Both the position numbers and the translations under genes were made by a program. The notes beneath the pieces were generated by a model. That model did not search any database and was not told where the DNA came from. It was given only the letters and a program-made list of their open reading frames with translations. Positions 38,641-51,128 of a stretch of 64,000 nucleotides of DNA are shown one piece after another. The first letter of the stretch is position 1. Each line of letters opens with the position of its first letter. Origin of the DNA: Neocallimastix lanati (nom. inval.) (taxonomy: Eukaryota; Neocallimastigomycota; Neocallimastigomycetes; Neocallimastigales; Neocallimastigaceae); contig JACVTC010000045.1 of NCBI GenBank assembly GCA_016946835.1, forward strand, positions 714,501 through 778,500, read 5' to 3'.

Positions 38641-40549
38641 TAATAATTATATCTTATATCTTATAAATAATTTTATTATATATTTCAGATAATTTTATTA
38701 TTTATTTTGCCAATAATATTTATATCATACTATTCATTTTTAATAATTAAATTTTTAAATTATTTAATTTTACCTTTATTTGTAAAATTAACTAATTTTT
38801 ATTGGTTAATAAAAAATATTTAAATTAAATTTTAATTTATTTTAATCTTCTTAATATAAGGATAAAAAAATTAAAAAAAAAAAAATTATTTTATATTCCA
38901 GGTACTATTTTGGTTGTTAGTTTGTGAGCTAGCCTGAATTAATGCTTTTATTGATTTATTTATATATATTTTTACTTTTCATATCAACAGATGACAGGAA
39001 TGATTCATATTTATTATTTATTATTATTTATTATAATTTTAATATTCCTACTAATAATATATATTATTATCTATTATTATTTAAGAATTTATTACTAATT
39101 AACATTTATTATTAATTTGTTTATTGTAATAATTATTTATTTGTAATTCATTTTTTGTTATGTAATCAATAATATTATTATTTATTATTTATGATTTATT
39201 ATATTTAATTTATTATTAAATGTTAATTATTATTAATAGTGGTTTTACTAATTTTCAATTAATTTGACTGTTTTTAAGTTCTAATTTGAATAATTACATA
39301 TACATATAAATCTTATTATTTTTTTTATTAATTCTGTTTTTTTTATTTTTTAATAAAAATTAAATAATAAAGTAGCCATGTAATTAATAAATTAATAATT
39401 GAATAAAGTTTTATTCTAAAGTTCTCCATAATTACATCACTAAAAAAAGTATTTAATATTAATTATTTATAATGATCATTTTTATTATTTTTTCATAATA
39501 GCTTTTTTTTTTTTTTTTTTTATTTTTTTCTTTGTTAAATTTTTATATTATTGATGGAATTTAAAATAACTAAATCATTTAATGAATTTCTAAAGACTTA
39601 AGAATAAAAAAATGCTAAAATAAAAACTTTTTTTATATTATTTTAATTTTACTTGTATTTGAAATTTTTTTTTATATATATAATCACAATTATTGTGAAC
39701 TTTAAAACTTTATTTAATTATTTTTAATTTTAATAAAAAAAATAACGTATAAATATTCAAAAAAAAAATTTAATTTCTAATAATATAATTTTGGTTCATT
39801 TTTTCAAAATCAAATTGGTTAAAATGATTTCATGAATAATATAATAAACTATAAAAAAAATCCATAATTTCAAATTATATATATATTTATTTTCATATTA
39901 TGGAAAAAATATCAATTTATAATAAAAATCTCCTCTCTATATTTTTATTTTTTTTTGTTATTCTGAGTAATGAATAAAATAATTATTTAATAATTAATAA
40001 TCAATTATTATTTATTATTTATTATTTATTATTTATTATCATTTATTACACATTATTTATTATTAATTATTTATTATTTATTACACAATATTTATTATTT
40101 ATTATTTATTATTTATTATTTAATTATTTATTATTTATTATTATTTATATTTAATATATAATATTTATTTATTTATAATTTATTTATTATTATATTATAT
40201 ATTATTCAATTATTTATTATTTATTAATCAATTATATATAATTTAATTCAATTATTTATTATTCATTATGTTGATTATATATTATATATTATTCAATTAT
40301 ATATTATTTATAATTTATTATTTATTATTTATTACTTTATATATATACTTTATCCTTTAGATTTATAATTAAATAATAGAAAAATGTAAATCAAATATTT
40401 ATGTAAAAATTTAATATGTAAATCATCATTATTTATATTAATACATAATTCAATGTAAAACATCTGATTTATCTTGTGTATATAAATAATTTCCTTATTC
40501 ACGTGAAATAATTACAAAGTTTATAAAATATTGTTTATTCTTTATAGGT
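38641..40549. repeat. AT-rich intergenic DNA with TTATTTATT blocks
   Basis: Contains TTATTTATTATT-type low-complexity blocks at about 39000-39240 and 39990-40340, plus T-rich runs (39504-39520). No credible gene on either strand. Confidence 0.7.
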
Positions 40550-40665
40550 GCATTTTGACATAATTTATGTATAATCATTGGGGAGTGTGTATTTCGAAAA
40601 TTTTTATTACAAAAATTTGTATTTTGTTGTATGGCTTAAATATTTTTAATTTTAAGCCACTTAAT
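40550..40665 (-). repeat. Dispersed repeat (inverted copy at 60938-61040)
   Basis: Read on the minus strand, this gives AAGCCATACAACAAAATACA, TTTTTGTAATAAAAATTTTC and a CACTCCCC motif. The plus strand at 60938-61010 gives ACTACAACAAAATACAAATT, ATGTAATAAAAATTTTCAAA and CACACCCCC. The two are clearly related. The family is unknown. Confidence 0.6.
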
Positions 40666-40928
40666 TTTATTAAAATTTTAATGAATAATAATTAATTAAT
40701 TAAATAAATAAAATTACAATTCTCAAAAATTTTCAAGCACGTAATCTTAAGTGGGGCGTATATCTAATTGAATCATAATTTTGTGGCTTTTTTCTACAAT
40801 TTTTAAAAAGCTATATATTCACAATATGGTTTGAATAATAATTGTGTTGATATTTTATGACGTAAATTTATAAGCCACCAAAAATTTGGCGAAATTCATC
40901 TGGACGAAATTCAACTTTTCGCGAAATA

Positions 40929-41119
40929 TTTTAAACACTAAAATTATAGAAGTACACTTATAAAGTATGTAACATTAATATAGCATTTTTATTTATTATA
41001 TAAAAACAAGATTAACTACATTTTTATGAACTATTTGTAATTTTCTTATCTTATTTTGTTTGTATGTAAAATATGATTGGTAGATACTATGTTCGACACA
41101 TTAATATTGTCGTTTAACA
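40929..41119 (-). repeat. Element 1 3' LTR
   Basis: In element orientation it starts TGTTAAACGAC (plus-strand end 41119) and ends ...GTGTTTAAAA (plus-strand start 40929). The boundaries are fixed by the AAATA target duplication and the adjacent polypurine tract. Confidence 0.93.
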
Positions 41120-41128
41120 CTCCCCCTC
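41120..41128 (-). other. Element 1 polypurine tract
   Basis: Minus-strand GAGGGGGAG directly before the 3' LTR start TGTTAAAC. It is preceded by TTAGATTT, a context shared with element 2. It would prime plus-strand DNA synthesis. Confidence 0.9.
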
Positions 41129-41164
41129 AAATCTAACTATCCGTAAAGATATATGAGATTTGTC

Positions 41165-41635
41165 TCAGTGGTCTTTCACTTCCATGAGTAGTGAATTTCT
41201 AAATTTGTCCATTAGGGAGTTACAAAGATACTTTGTAAATCCATCGGCTAGATTTTCTTTAGAATTAATATATTTTAAATTTATTTTATTTTCCTTAATA
41301 AGTTCCCTTACGTGATGATATTTGATGTCGATATGCTTTGATCTTGAGTTTATTGATTGATTCTGACAGTTGTATATTGCGGCCCTATTATCAATGTTAA
41401 TGGTAACGGAATTTATATTTACATTCAATTCGTTTAATATGTTCATGTACCATAGGCTATGCTTTGCATACTCACTAACACCATAATATTCCGATTCAGC
41501 AGTAGATGTCGCTACACACTTCTGTTGCTTAGAATACCAACTAGTTGGCGCATTTCCAATCTTCATCAAGAATCCAGAGGTTGACTTTCTCGATTCGGTG
41601 TCGCCCGCGAAATCTGCATCTACGTATACCTTCAA
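41165..41635 (-). pseudogene. Element 1 RNase H segment
   Basis: A 156-codon fragment starting VYVDADFAGDTESRKSTSGF, with the STAESEYYG motif and the C-terminal block SKHIDIKYHHVREL...NLADGFTKYL that typically ends copia Pol. It is separated from the reverse-transcriptase frame by a stop/frameshift around 41636-41663. It degrades the RNA strand during reverse transcription in intact elements. Confidence 0.9.
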
Positions 41636-41662
41636 CGACCTTTCCTTTGTGAATTTTATCCC

Positions 41663-42277
41663 CTAGTTTATAGTATAACTCAGATACTTGAATATTCGTT
41701 CAACATTGGCCCAATCCTCTAAAGTTGGATTGTTATTCTTTCTGGCAGCCCTGCTTACGGCGAACATTATATCAGGCCTAGTACAGACAGATAGATAGAT
41801 TAATTTTCCAATTGCACTCCTATATAAGGTTTCGTCCCACTTTCTTTTTCTTAAATTAAGATTCTCAATGGGTTTCAAGTTTTTAACGGGTAAGCAATCT
41901 TTTAGTTTAAACTTAACTAATAATTCTTTTATGTAACCTCGTTGTTGCATGAAATATCCGTAATATTTTTTAAATTTTATTCCAATGACGAAATCAATAT
42001 CACCTATATCTTTAATATTAAAATATAATTTAATTTGTTCTTTTACATATAAAATTTCTTTTTGTTTACCTATCAGTAATATATCATCTACGTAGACCGC
42101 TACAATACATAGAACCTCTTTTGATTCGTTTTCCATGATGTATAGGCACGGTTCACTAATTAATCTTCGGAATCCAATCTTTGTGAGTGTGTTGTTCAGT
42201 GTCTCGTTCCATTCTCGGCCTGCCTGCTTTAATCCATACAAGTCTTTGTTGAGTTTTAAGAATCCTTTGTTGTGCAT
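41663..42277 (-). pseudogene. Element 1 reverse transcriptase, C-terminal part
   Basis: Contains YGLKQAGREWN, the catalytic AVYVDDILLIG motif and the downstream block DIDFVIGIKF...YRSAIGKLIYLSVCTRPDI. It overlaps the upstream reverse-transcriptase frame by 22 bases in another frame, showing a frameshift near 42260-42277. Confidence 0.92.
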
Positions 42278-43059
42278 CGGGTGTCCTTTGGTGCCTTGAT
42301 ATAGATGTTTTCATTTAGGTCGGCATTTAAGTATGAGGCGTTAACGTCAATTTGCATTATTCGGTAGTTTCTTTGTACTGCGAGAGCAACGATAATTCGT
42401 AGTGAGTCTAGTTTTAATGTGGGGGAGAAGGTGAAGGTATAGTCTATTCCATACCTTTGAGTGAAGCCTCTAGCTACTAGACGGGCCTTTCTTTTTATGA
42501 TATTCCCATCGGCGTCCCTTTTATATTTTAGTACCCACTTGCAGGATATGATATTAGCACCAGTAGGTAAGGATTTGGTGGTATTGAAAACCTTAAGTTT
42601 CTCCATATTCATAAGTTCCTCGTTTATGGCTTTTAACCAGTCGTCTTTGTCAGGTAGGCTAAAGATGTCATCAAAGTCATTTGGTTCTTTGAGTTTTTGA
42701 TTATCATTACGTTTTCTGGTGTTTATTTGGTTTAATTCAGTGGTTGTGTCGTTTGTTTTGTTTTCATTGTGTGAGGAAATATTGTTATAATTTATCTTAT
42801 TGCTGTTGTCGATTTGTCCATGCGAGTTTTGTGGATTGTAAGAAAAGTTATTAAAATTATTAAATTTGTTTAACATATAGGTGTTGCTCCCCCTGATTTC
42901 GGAAATTGGCATAAAATTTGGGAAATTACTAGGAATTGGGCGAGATATTTTGGAGTTTCCAGGAGTATCTTCGAAGAATTCGACTGAACGAGAGAGAACG
43001 ATCTTATTATTAGCTATGTTCAGAATTTTATAGGAATTAGTTAATTGGTGGTAACCCAA
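42256..43059 (-). pseudogene. Element 1 integrase C-terminus and reverse transcriptase N-terminus
   Basis: It begins with a GYHQ... segment of the integrase C-terminus and a linker rich in Asn/Ser. It then enters the copia reverse-transcriptase start WLKAINEELMNMEK, followed by WVLKYKRDADG, RLVARGFTQRYGIDY and IMQIDVNASYLNADL. The last motif carries the first catalytic Asp. It is frameshifted relative to both neighbours. Confidence 0.9.
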
Positions 43060-43628
43060 GAAGATACCTGGAAGGGAATTATTGTCGAATTTGTTTCGTT
43101 ATGATTTAGGAACAAAGAAAAAGACCTTACAACCGAAGACTTTAAAATGTGAATAATCCATTTTGGTTTTGAATAATAGTTCAAAAGGGATTTTGTTGTT
43201 GATGCCAGAGTGGGAATACGATTGTGTATGTAATTAGCTGTGTCTACCGCGTATTCCCAGAATTCTTTACTAAGTTGTGAATCATTAAGTAGAGATTTAG
43301 CTGAACTTATGAGGGTGCCATTAAATCGTTCAGCTCTCCCATTCTGTTGAGGATTATGAGGGATAGTGAACTGTTGAACAATACCCCTCTGAGAGCAGAA
43401 ATACTTGAATTTATTGTTCGTAAATTCCGTACCATTGTCGGTACGAATGTAAGTGATGGTCTTATTATGTATATTTTCAATAGATTTGACCCATAGAGTG
43501 AACTTTTCGAAAATGTCACTCTTGTTTTGGATGAAGAGGACCCAACCAAAACGAGAATAGTCATCAAGGATGGATAGGAAATATTTATTGGAATGAATAG
43601 ATTCTACTACTGGACCCACTAGGTCCAT
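43041..43628 (-). pseudogene. Element 1 integrase core
   Basis: The start MDLVGPVVES...FLSILDDYSRFGWV is followed by IRTDNGTEF and NGRAERFNGTL, giving the Asp, Asp and Glu of the retroviral-type integrase core. The Cys part of the N-terminal zinc site (CPICSQSKQRN) lies in the gap upstream, beyond a frameshift at the poly-T run near 43741-43750. The C-terminus is also frameshifted. Confidence 0.9.
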
Positions 43629-43735
43629 GTGAATTAGTTCAAAGGGAGCTTTGGCTCTGTTGTTTGATTTCCGATGAGGTAAGTTTCTTTGTTTTGATTG
43701 AGAGCATATTGGACATTTAGATTTGATATTAATTT

Positions 43736-45022
43736 TTAATAGTTTTTTTTAATAGGGTTAATGTTGAAGTGCCCAAGGCGTCTGTGCCATAAATTAATTT
43801 TATCTAATTTGTTTAGAGTAGAGAGGTGCATCAATAAGGTTTTGTCGTGTTTTGGTTCGTTGTTTGAAATTAGCTTGTTCGATAGCCATAAAGTAAAAAT
43901 ATTCTGGCTGTTTGAACTAACGTTAATGATTCTTTTGCCGGAATCATTGTAAATGGTTAAATAAGGTTTGTTGTTGTAATTGAAAAATATAATTTTATAG
44001 TGTTGTTGGATAAGTTTGGTAACTGATATTATATTTTTGTTTATGCTATCGACGTAGAACACGTTCTTTAATATAAATTTTGAATTGTCGATATATCCGG
44101 TAAAATTACCGTAAGCGGAAGCAACAACTGTCTTACCGTTTGGGAGAATAACTTCTTCATTACATTTTTTAATATCTGTAAGTAAGTCAATACATCCTGT
44201 GATATGTATGGATGCTCCTGAGTCTATTATCCATTGTGATATGTGGCTTTGTGGATAGTGGTTATTGCTGACAGTGTTCGTAACACAATTTAATAATATC
44301 CCATTTTCGGTATTACAGTCTTCGAAAATATCTTGAGGTTTTTCAATGGCGTTCACTTGATTCTTACGTTGGTTCCTAATATAATTGGAGGTACTTGGAA
44401 TGTTGTTATAATAATTCTTTCTGAGGTTCTTTTTGAATGGTTTCCTTTTGAATCTGTATTTGGCCTTGTTTCTGCATTCATAAGAGTAATGTCCAAAAGT
44501 ACCGCATTTGAAGCATTTACCATTTTTTCTTTTTCTTGTTGTGATAACCTTAGAAATTTTGTTCCTATTCTTAGCTTGGGATTCAACTAGGAACAATTTG
44601 TTCTCTTCCATCTTGGATATCTCTCTAGTGTTGGAGAATATGATGTCTGGAATGACATCCTTAACGTAATTGCAGAGTTGCTTCCAATCATTTTTATATT
44701 GGAAAACATTTATAAACCTTAGGTTTTCAGGGAGTGACCTATTCAAAATATCAGCCTTGACAGGGTCACTTAACTCACAGTCAATATTTTCTAGCTTATC
44801 TATTGCGTTTTGGAGTTTAGCAATGAAAATGTTAATGTCGTCTTCTTCGTTGTATTTCAAATTATTTATTTTGCTTTTAATTTCAAGTTTCCTTTTCTCT
44901 GGACTCATTGTGAAGGACTTTTCTAATGTAATCCATATTTGATGAGCTGTCTTTCCATTACCTTCAATTATTTTCTTTGTATTCTCTCCTAGGCTGTTGG
45001 TAATGATCCATTTTACCATCAC
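43736..45022 (-). pseudogene. Element 1 gag, zinc knuckle and protease
   Basis: Main gag/protease frame. After the capsid-like UBN2-type region (AHQIWITLEKSF, LPENLRFINVFQ) come the zinc knuckle CFKCGTFGHYSYEC, the protease active site WIIDSGASIHITG and the pre-integrase LWHRRLGHFN. The frame is open upstream of the first Met, so 45022 is not a true start; it continues the gag N-terminus past a frameshift near 45120. It ends at an A-run (plus-strand poly-T) frameshift before the integrase. Confidence 0.92.
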
Positions 45023-45063
45023 ATCGTTTTTTATGTCTTTTAACGATGTGTTCTTATCGTATA

Positions 45064-45336
45064 CTAGGCTGGGGTCAAACTTGTCTTCAAGGTAGTTGTC
45101 AAGGTCATCCCTGAGATTTCTTTTTCTAAGTTCTTTATTTTTTCTTCTATTACGTATCCTTCTAGGTTGTTAATCATCAGTAGATATAGAATGTTCGTTC
45201 TCCAGCTGGGGTAATTTTCTGTAGATAGTTCAATAATACGATTGAAATTTTCCGAGTAATTGAACGTGATACCTTTTGTTAAGGTTTCATCTGTGTCATC
45301 AATAATTATAGGTACGTTGTTTCTGTTTCTACTCAT
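45064..45336 (-). pseudogene. Element 1 gag N-terminus
   Basis: Starts MSRNRNNVPIIIDDTDE and contains ENYPSWRTNILYLL, the gag N-terminal motif of copia elements. It leaves frame near 45120; the other frame there (LRKRNLRDDLDNYLEDKFD) matches the gag of element 3 and joins the next gag segment. The ATG lies shortly after the long 5' leader. Confidence 0.9.
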
Positions 45337-45535
45337 ATTGTTATCTCCCTTTTGAATTTTTGAATAAATGTTTTCTTGATAAAAAATTTTTTTTTTTGTT
45401 CGTTTACTAAGTCTTTGAGAACTTTATGTTAGCATATGATGTGATTGAATATTGAATGTTTGTTTGTTTTATTTTATTATATTATTTAATTTAATTGGTT
45501 GAAATACTATTATTTGATTTGTTGGATGATTAATA

Positions 45536-45574
<39 letters not shown>

Positions 45575-45859
45575 TTTATTTTTTTTTTTTGCGTTAAATT
45601 TAATTGGTTAAGTAATAATTATGGTAATTTTAATGTATTTAAATTATTGGTTTAAATTTTGATATTAAGGTTCTTCATTGTTTTATATATCTATATAGGA
45701 ATAATTAAATTCACCTTTAATTTATTATTAATTTAATATATATTTTTATTTTAAATTCTATTCGATAAATTATTTGTTTATTCATTTGTTCTTAACGCGA
45801 ATTATATTTCCTTTTAAATCTTATTATTTAATTGAAATTTTAATAAGATTTTGTTTTGT

Positions 45860-45909
45860 CACTGACTATTTTCAGTGTGACGTTTATTATTTGCTGCTGA
45901 CTATTCAGC
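45860..45909 (-). other. Element 1 leader hairpins
   Basis: CACTGACTATTTTCAGTG at 45860-45877 and GCTGACTATTCAGC at 45896-45909 are perfect stem-loops (CACTGA/TCAGTG and GCTGA/TCAGC) in the leader between primer site and gag. They correspond to the larger arrays in elements 2, 3 and 5. Confidence 0.75.
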
Positions 45910-45937
45910 ATAACATTATTTATTTCTTATCTATGTA

Positions 45938-45968
<31 letters not shown>

Positions 45969-46069
45969 TGATATTTTAAGATATTAATTAGTAAGAATAT
46001 ATTTTATTATTTATTTTTTATACTATATATATTTTAATACTTAGCTTTATATGAGTTGAGGTGAGATGA

Positions 46070-46080
46070 GACTCTTAATC
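46070..46080 (-). other. Element 1 primer binding site
   Basis: Minus-strand GATTAAGAGTC directly after the 5' LTR. Its complement GACTCTTAATC is the anticodon arm of tRNA-Lys(CUU), which points to an internal half-tRNA primer. Confidence 0.8.
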
Positions 46081-46266
46081 TTTTAAACACTAAAATTATA
46101 GAAGTACACTTATAAAGTATGTAACATTAATATAGCATTTTTATTTATTATATAAAAACAAGATTAACTACATTTTTATGAACTATTTGTAATTTTCTTA
46201 TCTTGTTTTGTTTGTATGTAAAATATGATTGGTAGATACTCGACACATTAATATTGTCGTTTAACA
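46081..46266 (-). repeat. Element 1 5' LTR
   Basis: 186 bp, matching the 3' LTR except for a 5-bp gap (GATACTCGACAC versus GATACTATGTTCGACAC) and A/G at one position. It should contain the element promoter. Confidence 0.93.
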
Positions 46267-46271
46267 AAATA

Positions 46272-46717
46272 CAACACTTCAATAAATAATAATTAGGTTA
46301 GGTATTTCTATTTAACATTGAAAAATAAAATAAAAATAAATAAACATTTTATTTTTTAATGCTTTATTTATTTTTATTTTATTTTTTAACATTTTATTTT
46401 TTAATGCTTAAAAAATAAAATAAAAAAAAAAGAAAACTTTTTTTTTAAACATTAAAAAATAAAATAAAAATAAATAAAAATTTATTTTTTAAGCATTAAA
46501 AAATAAAAAAATAAAATAAAATAAAAAATACAAAATAAAAATAAAAATAAATAAATAAAATAGTAAATAAAGAAATAATTAATTATTAAATAATTATTTA
46601 AATAATTATATAATTAATTAAAAAAAGTTTTATTACTTTAAATATTAAAAAAAAAAAGTTTCAAAGCATTTAAAAGTATATTTATTAAAATATTTTATTG
46701 AAAAATTTTAATTATCA
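46272..46717. repeat. Low-complexity palindromic AT DNA
   Basis: Alternating AAAAATAAAATAAAA and TTTATTTTATTTTT blocks with TTAACATT/AATGTTAA-like turns make several fold-backs (about 46312-46400 and 46440-46510). It may be remains of a terminal inverted repeat of the transposase element that follows, but low complexity prevents a firm call. Confidence 0.5.
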
Positions 46718-48152
46718 ATGGAAGACAATATAAAAATTGAAATAAGTGAAACAAATCGAGGAAATGAACAAATTATTATTAATAAAAAACACAAATTTAA
46801 TTTTTCATTTCAAAGGAAAGATAAATCAAAAATTTATAGATGCACTGAATATAAGACTTTAAATAAATGTAAATCTTTAATTATTTTAAATGATAAAAAA
46901 GAGGTTTTAAAATATGAAAGTTTACATAACCATCTCGAAAAAGAAATTGATGTGTCTATATCAGTAGCAAAACTTAAAATTAAGGAAGAAATTAAGAAAA
47001 ATTCAATTCCTATAGATATAAAACCTAAACATATATTTAATGCCGTTTCTCAAGAAATGGGACTTATATGTCCAGAATATAGTACAATTAGATCCCAAAT
47101 AATAAGAAATATAAATAAACAATTTCCTCCAAACATAAAAAGTTTTGATGATATTCCCATTGAATCAAAATATTATAAAACAAAAAGAAATGAAAATTTT
47201 ATGATATTTAAAAATACTGATCTAATAATCTTTCAATCACCATTCCAAGCATATTTATTTTCGAATTATCATAAAAATATATTTGCGGATGGTACATTTT
47301 ATGCAGCACCGAAATTTAGTTATCAGTTATTTATAATAAGAAATTATGTTGGGGAATTTAATATGATTTACAATACTTCCATTTCTATATTAAAAAATAA
47401 AAAACAATCTACATATGAAACATTATTTAAAGAAATAAAAAAAAATGCAAATAAATTTAGGAGTAATACATTTTACTACAATTAATTTTCATTGTGATTT
47501 TGAACAAGTTATATCTAATGCCGCAAAAAAAGTTTTTCCCAATATAAATATTAAATATTGTGTTTGGCATTACAAAAGATCATTAGAAAAACAAAAAAAT
47601 ATATTATGTTATCATTAAATGAAAAATAATAATAATGTATATATTTATTATAAAGCTATTTCGAACTTACCGTTTATAAACCCTAACTATATATTTGATA
47701 TTTATATTATAATAAAAAGAATTTGTCAAAAAAAAAAGTATAATAATTTTCTACAATTTTTAGAATATTTTAATAAAAATTATTTACTTAAATATAATGT
47801 TAATAATTGGAATTATTATAAAAATATAGAGCATTTAACAAACAATGCATCAGAATCTTATAATAGCTACTTAAGTAATATATTTCCAAATAAACCTTTA
47901 TTTTAAAATTAATATATATATTAAAAGAAGAAGAAAACTTATCTTATAATGATTATCAAAAGAGAACTAAAGGAACTTGGAAAAAAAAAGCAAAAAATAT
48001 TTAGTGCAACTGATGAAATTAAAATTTTAATTGAAAATTACAAAAGTAAGGAAATAAATTTATTTTATAATGAATGCAATAGAAATGAATTAATTAAATT
48101 ATGGAAAGAATGTTTAATTGATTTAAACGATATAAATATTAATTTAAAATAA
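46718..48152 (+). pseudogene. FLYWCH/MULE-type transposase, frameshifted
   Basis: Three pieces in series (46718-47485, 47480-47906 read across a frame change and a stop at 47617, and 47949-48152). The N-terminal part has a FLYWCH-like zinc domain (about residues 25-75: YRCTEY...KCKSL...YESLHNHLEKE). The core begins with a first Asp in FADGTFYAAPKF (about residue 190), a second in HCDFEQV (nt about 47490) with the usual NAAKKVFPNINIKYCVWHYK, and a Glu in NNASESYN (nt about 47845). This is the layout of Mutator-like DNA transposases. It is inactive owing to a frameshift near 47460-47485 and internal stops. No clear terminal inverted repeats were identified, and element 2 is inserted just downstream. 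Confidence 0.85.
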
Positions 48153-48349
48153 ATAATCTTAATTTAAAAAAAAAAAACTAGAAAAATACAAATTTATTTA
48201 CCTATTGTGTTTATTTAATAATCTTAATAGAAATTATCTTTTAGTTATTTTTATTAAGTAATTTATAACTAAAACCGATTTATTTGATACTAGTAAAAAT
48301 TTTATTAATATCAATATCAATATTATATAATTATAAATTTTATTAATAT
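48153..48349. other. Intergenic DNA between transposase and element 2
   Basis: AT-rich DNA with a short tandem TATCAATATCAATATTA motif. The last five bases (AATAT, 48345-48349) are the target duplication of element 2. Confidence 0.7.
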
Positions 48350-48556
48350 TGTTAGAAACAAAAATAATAAGATTTATAGTTATATTATTTAAAGAAGTAA
48401 TGTTATATAAATTAATATATTAGTGTAAGATATGTGACCAATAGTAACAAAAAGCCACATATTATTTTTACTATAAATACTATAAAGAAGTATAAAATTA
48501 TGTATGGATACTATTCTTTATTCTTATATAATAAAAAGAGATTTATACTTTTCACA
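48350..48556 (+). repeat. Element 2 5' LTR
   Basis: TGTTAGAAAC...TTTTCACA. Contains ACCAATAGTAAC, AAAAGCCACATATT and a TATA-like CTATAAATACTATAAAG, an ordered promoter-like set. Confidence 0.95.
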
Positions 48557-48584
48557 GATTAAGAGTCTCAACTCTTCAGTTGAG
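48557..48584 (+). other. Element 2 primer binding site and adjoining hairpin
   Basis: GATTAAGAGTCTCA (48557-48570) is complementary to the anticodon arm of tRNA-Lys(CUU). It runs into a perfect hairpin at 48567-48584: stem CTCAACT / AGTTGAG, loop CTTC. Confidence 0.8.
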
Positions 48585-48890
48585 CTATCCATAAAGCTAA
48601 GTTGAAATATATAAAATATAAAATCATTTAAATATAAAATTATTACTAATCAAACTAATAAATATATATTTTTATTATTTTTATAAAATTTATTATAGAA
48701 GCAAAACGTAATAACCAATATCCATAAGAAAATATTACAGAACAATTGTGAGAATGTTAAGGATATAAAATTTAAAATAAAATGCTTATTGTAATAGGTC
48801 ATAGTTATTATTAATTATTAAAAATAAAAAATGATATAAATACATATACATATAATTAGATAAAAAGAAAATATTAAAATAAAATAATAG

Positions 48891-49146
48891 TCAACTAGTC
48901 TATCTAAGTTGAGAATTATTGAAAATAAAAAATAAATGTCAACTAGCTAAGCTGTGAATAATTGATAATAGAATAAAAATAATTGTCAACTAGCTAGGTT
49001 GATTAACAATAAAAATAAAAATAATTATTGATTAGTTTATCTAAGTTGTAAATAATTAAGTATAAAATGATTGTCAACTAGATTAACTAAATTGAAAATA
49101 ATAGAAAATAAAAATAAAAATAATAGTCTAACTAGTGAAGTTTTGA
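48891..49146 (+). repeat. Element 2 hairpin-repeat array
   Basis: Six related units start at about 48891, 48939, 48986, 49028, 49074 and 49127 (spacing 42-53 bases). The clearest fold as TCAACT/AGTTGA (48891), TCAAC/GTTGA (48986) and TCAA/TTGA (49074) with CTAG-containing loops; the others are degenerate. Units are separated by A-rich spacers. Confidence 0.75.
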
Positions 49147-50164
49147 ATAATTAAATTTAAAATAATAGTCATTTTAAGTTATTAAGACTAAGAATTATCA
49201 ATTACAAATAATCTGTTTATTCAAGTTAATTAATAATAACTATTTTTAACTAAATATTAATGAAACACATAAAATAAAAAATTAACAACTAATTGAAAAA
49301 GAGAAAAATAAAAATGATTTATAAAAATTAATATTAACATTAATAAATAATATAAACATAATTTATTTTTAATATAAATAAATATATAATTAATAAAATA
49401 ATAAAATTATTAAATATTAAATAATATATCCTTACACACAAAATCCGTTCTGACATTATACAATTCAAAATAATTTAAAAGATATAATATACATTTATTA
49501 TGAATCAACTTAATTTTTAATATACAATAAAATACCATCAAGAAAAATTAACAAGTAATTAACGTTGAAACTAGAAACAATCCACAGAAAATATAATAAT
49601 AGAAATTTTAATAATTAAAGTTTTACACTAAAATTTTAACAAATAATGTTCAAGAAATAAATTAAAATTAAAGTATCCGAGAAATTATTTTTAACAAAAC
49701 TTTTATAATCAATAAAATTTTAATTTATTATAATATTTTTATTTAATATATTTCAAATTTTAATTTATAATAATTTTAAAATGTCCAATTATATCAATCT
49801 ATTAAAAATAATATTAATGATTTATTAAATTAAAATTAAATTAAATTCAATCAATAATATAAATTTCATTATTTTTGCTAAACTTTAATCAATAATATTT
49901 AATACATTCCATCAATATTAATAGCAATTTAAAATATTTTTAAAAAAATTATATTATTAATAATATATAATATTTATAAAAATCTAATCTATCATTTATT
50001 AATCTAAATTTTGTTAAATCTCGAAACTTGATATTTAAAATATTTATATAATTTTTTTATAACATATTTATTCATATAAAACCCATTTATATATATCATT
50101 AACAATAATAGGGAAGATTAAATTTAGATAATCTATATAAAAAAATTTAAAATATATTATTTGA

Positions 50165-50732
50165 ATTATTTATTATTCTCCAAATCAATGCTTAACATCT
50201 AAACATAAATGGGAATCATATATATATTTATATATAAAAAAGAAGTAGGAGATTTAAATGCTATTAAAAATATGATCGTTAATACCAGAAAACCTATGAA
50301 TAGATTTGGAGGTATTTTATAACTAATAAATACATTTACCAATAAAAGATTTTTTGAAAAAGATTTTTTTTTATGAAATTAACTCATTTATCCGATGAAT
50401 CTTCGCAATGGTGTTTTAATATTATTGAAAATAAGAAGTTACGTTTATCCTTCGCAATTTATTATTATTTAAAAGATATTACTTTGAATTAACAAATAAA
50501 TGACAAATGCGTTGTAGATTTTGAAACAGTGTTATATTTATTTTATAAAAATAATAATTAATTTAATGGAGATATTCTAGTAATACATGATGACAAATAC
50601 AGCATTTTATCAAATGGATTAAATTTTATTATTTATAATTAGTAAAAAAAAAAAAAATAATAATAATAATAAAAAACACACATTATTTAAATACAGTTAT
50701 ATACAATACTCTTAATATAATCAATATATATA

Positions 50733-50770
<38 letters not shown>

Positions 50771-51084
50771 TATATTAGTATAAATGTAATAATCAACAAT
50801 AAACCAATATTATAAATTATATATTGTTATAGTTTTGTAATTTTTTTTATTTATTTTCAGCTTGCTTTAATCAAGTTTTTAAAGAACAAGTTAACGCTCA
50901 GTTTGGCTTTTTCTAACCAGTTAAAACTGTTGATCCAAAGGTTGATATACTTAATAGATTGAAGAAATATATCAAACAACCGAAGACAATATTAAAAAGA
51001 TGATTAATTGTATGAAAACTACTATGAACGAACAAAAGCAATTTTTCTTTGTATCTAAAGATGCAAAATTTAAAGTAGATAAAG

Positions 51085-51128
<44 letters not shown>

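Larger units (their letters stand above)
40929..46266 (-). mobile_element. Element 1: Ty1/copia retrotransposon, decayed but full length
   Basis: A 5.3-kb element on the minus strand flanked by the 5-bp duplication AAATA (40924-40928 and 46267-46271). It has paired LTRs of 191 and 186 bp, nearly identical apart from a 5-bp indel and a substitution, a polypurine tract next to the 3' LTR, and a tRNA-Lys anticodon-arm primer site next to the 5' LTR. The coding order gag, protease, integrase, reverse transcriptase, RNase H identifies it as copia rather than gypsy. The reading frame is broken in several places, so it is probably not autonomous now, although the LTR similarity points to recent insertion. 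Confidence 0.95.

Noticed and set aside
42461-44942. Plus-strand frames across element 1
   Set aside because: Shadows of gag and pol on the minus strand, where all copia motifs are found.
48557-48584. tRNA gene
   Set aside because: Only the antisense of a tRNA-Lys anticodon arm is present, at the same place after several LTRs; there is no acceptor stem or T arm.
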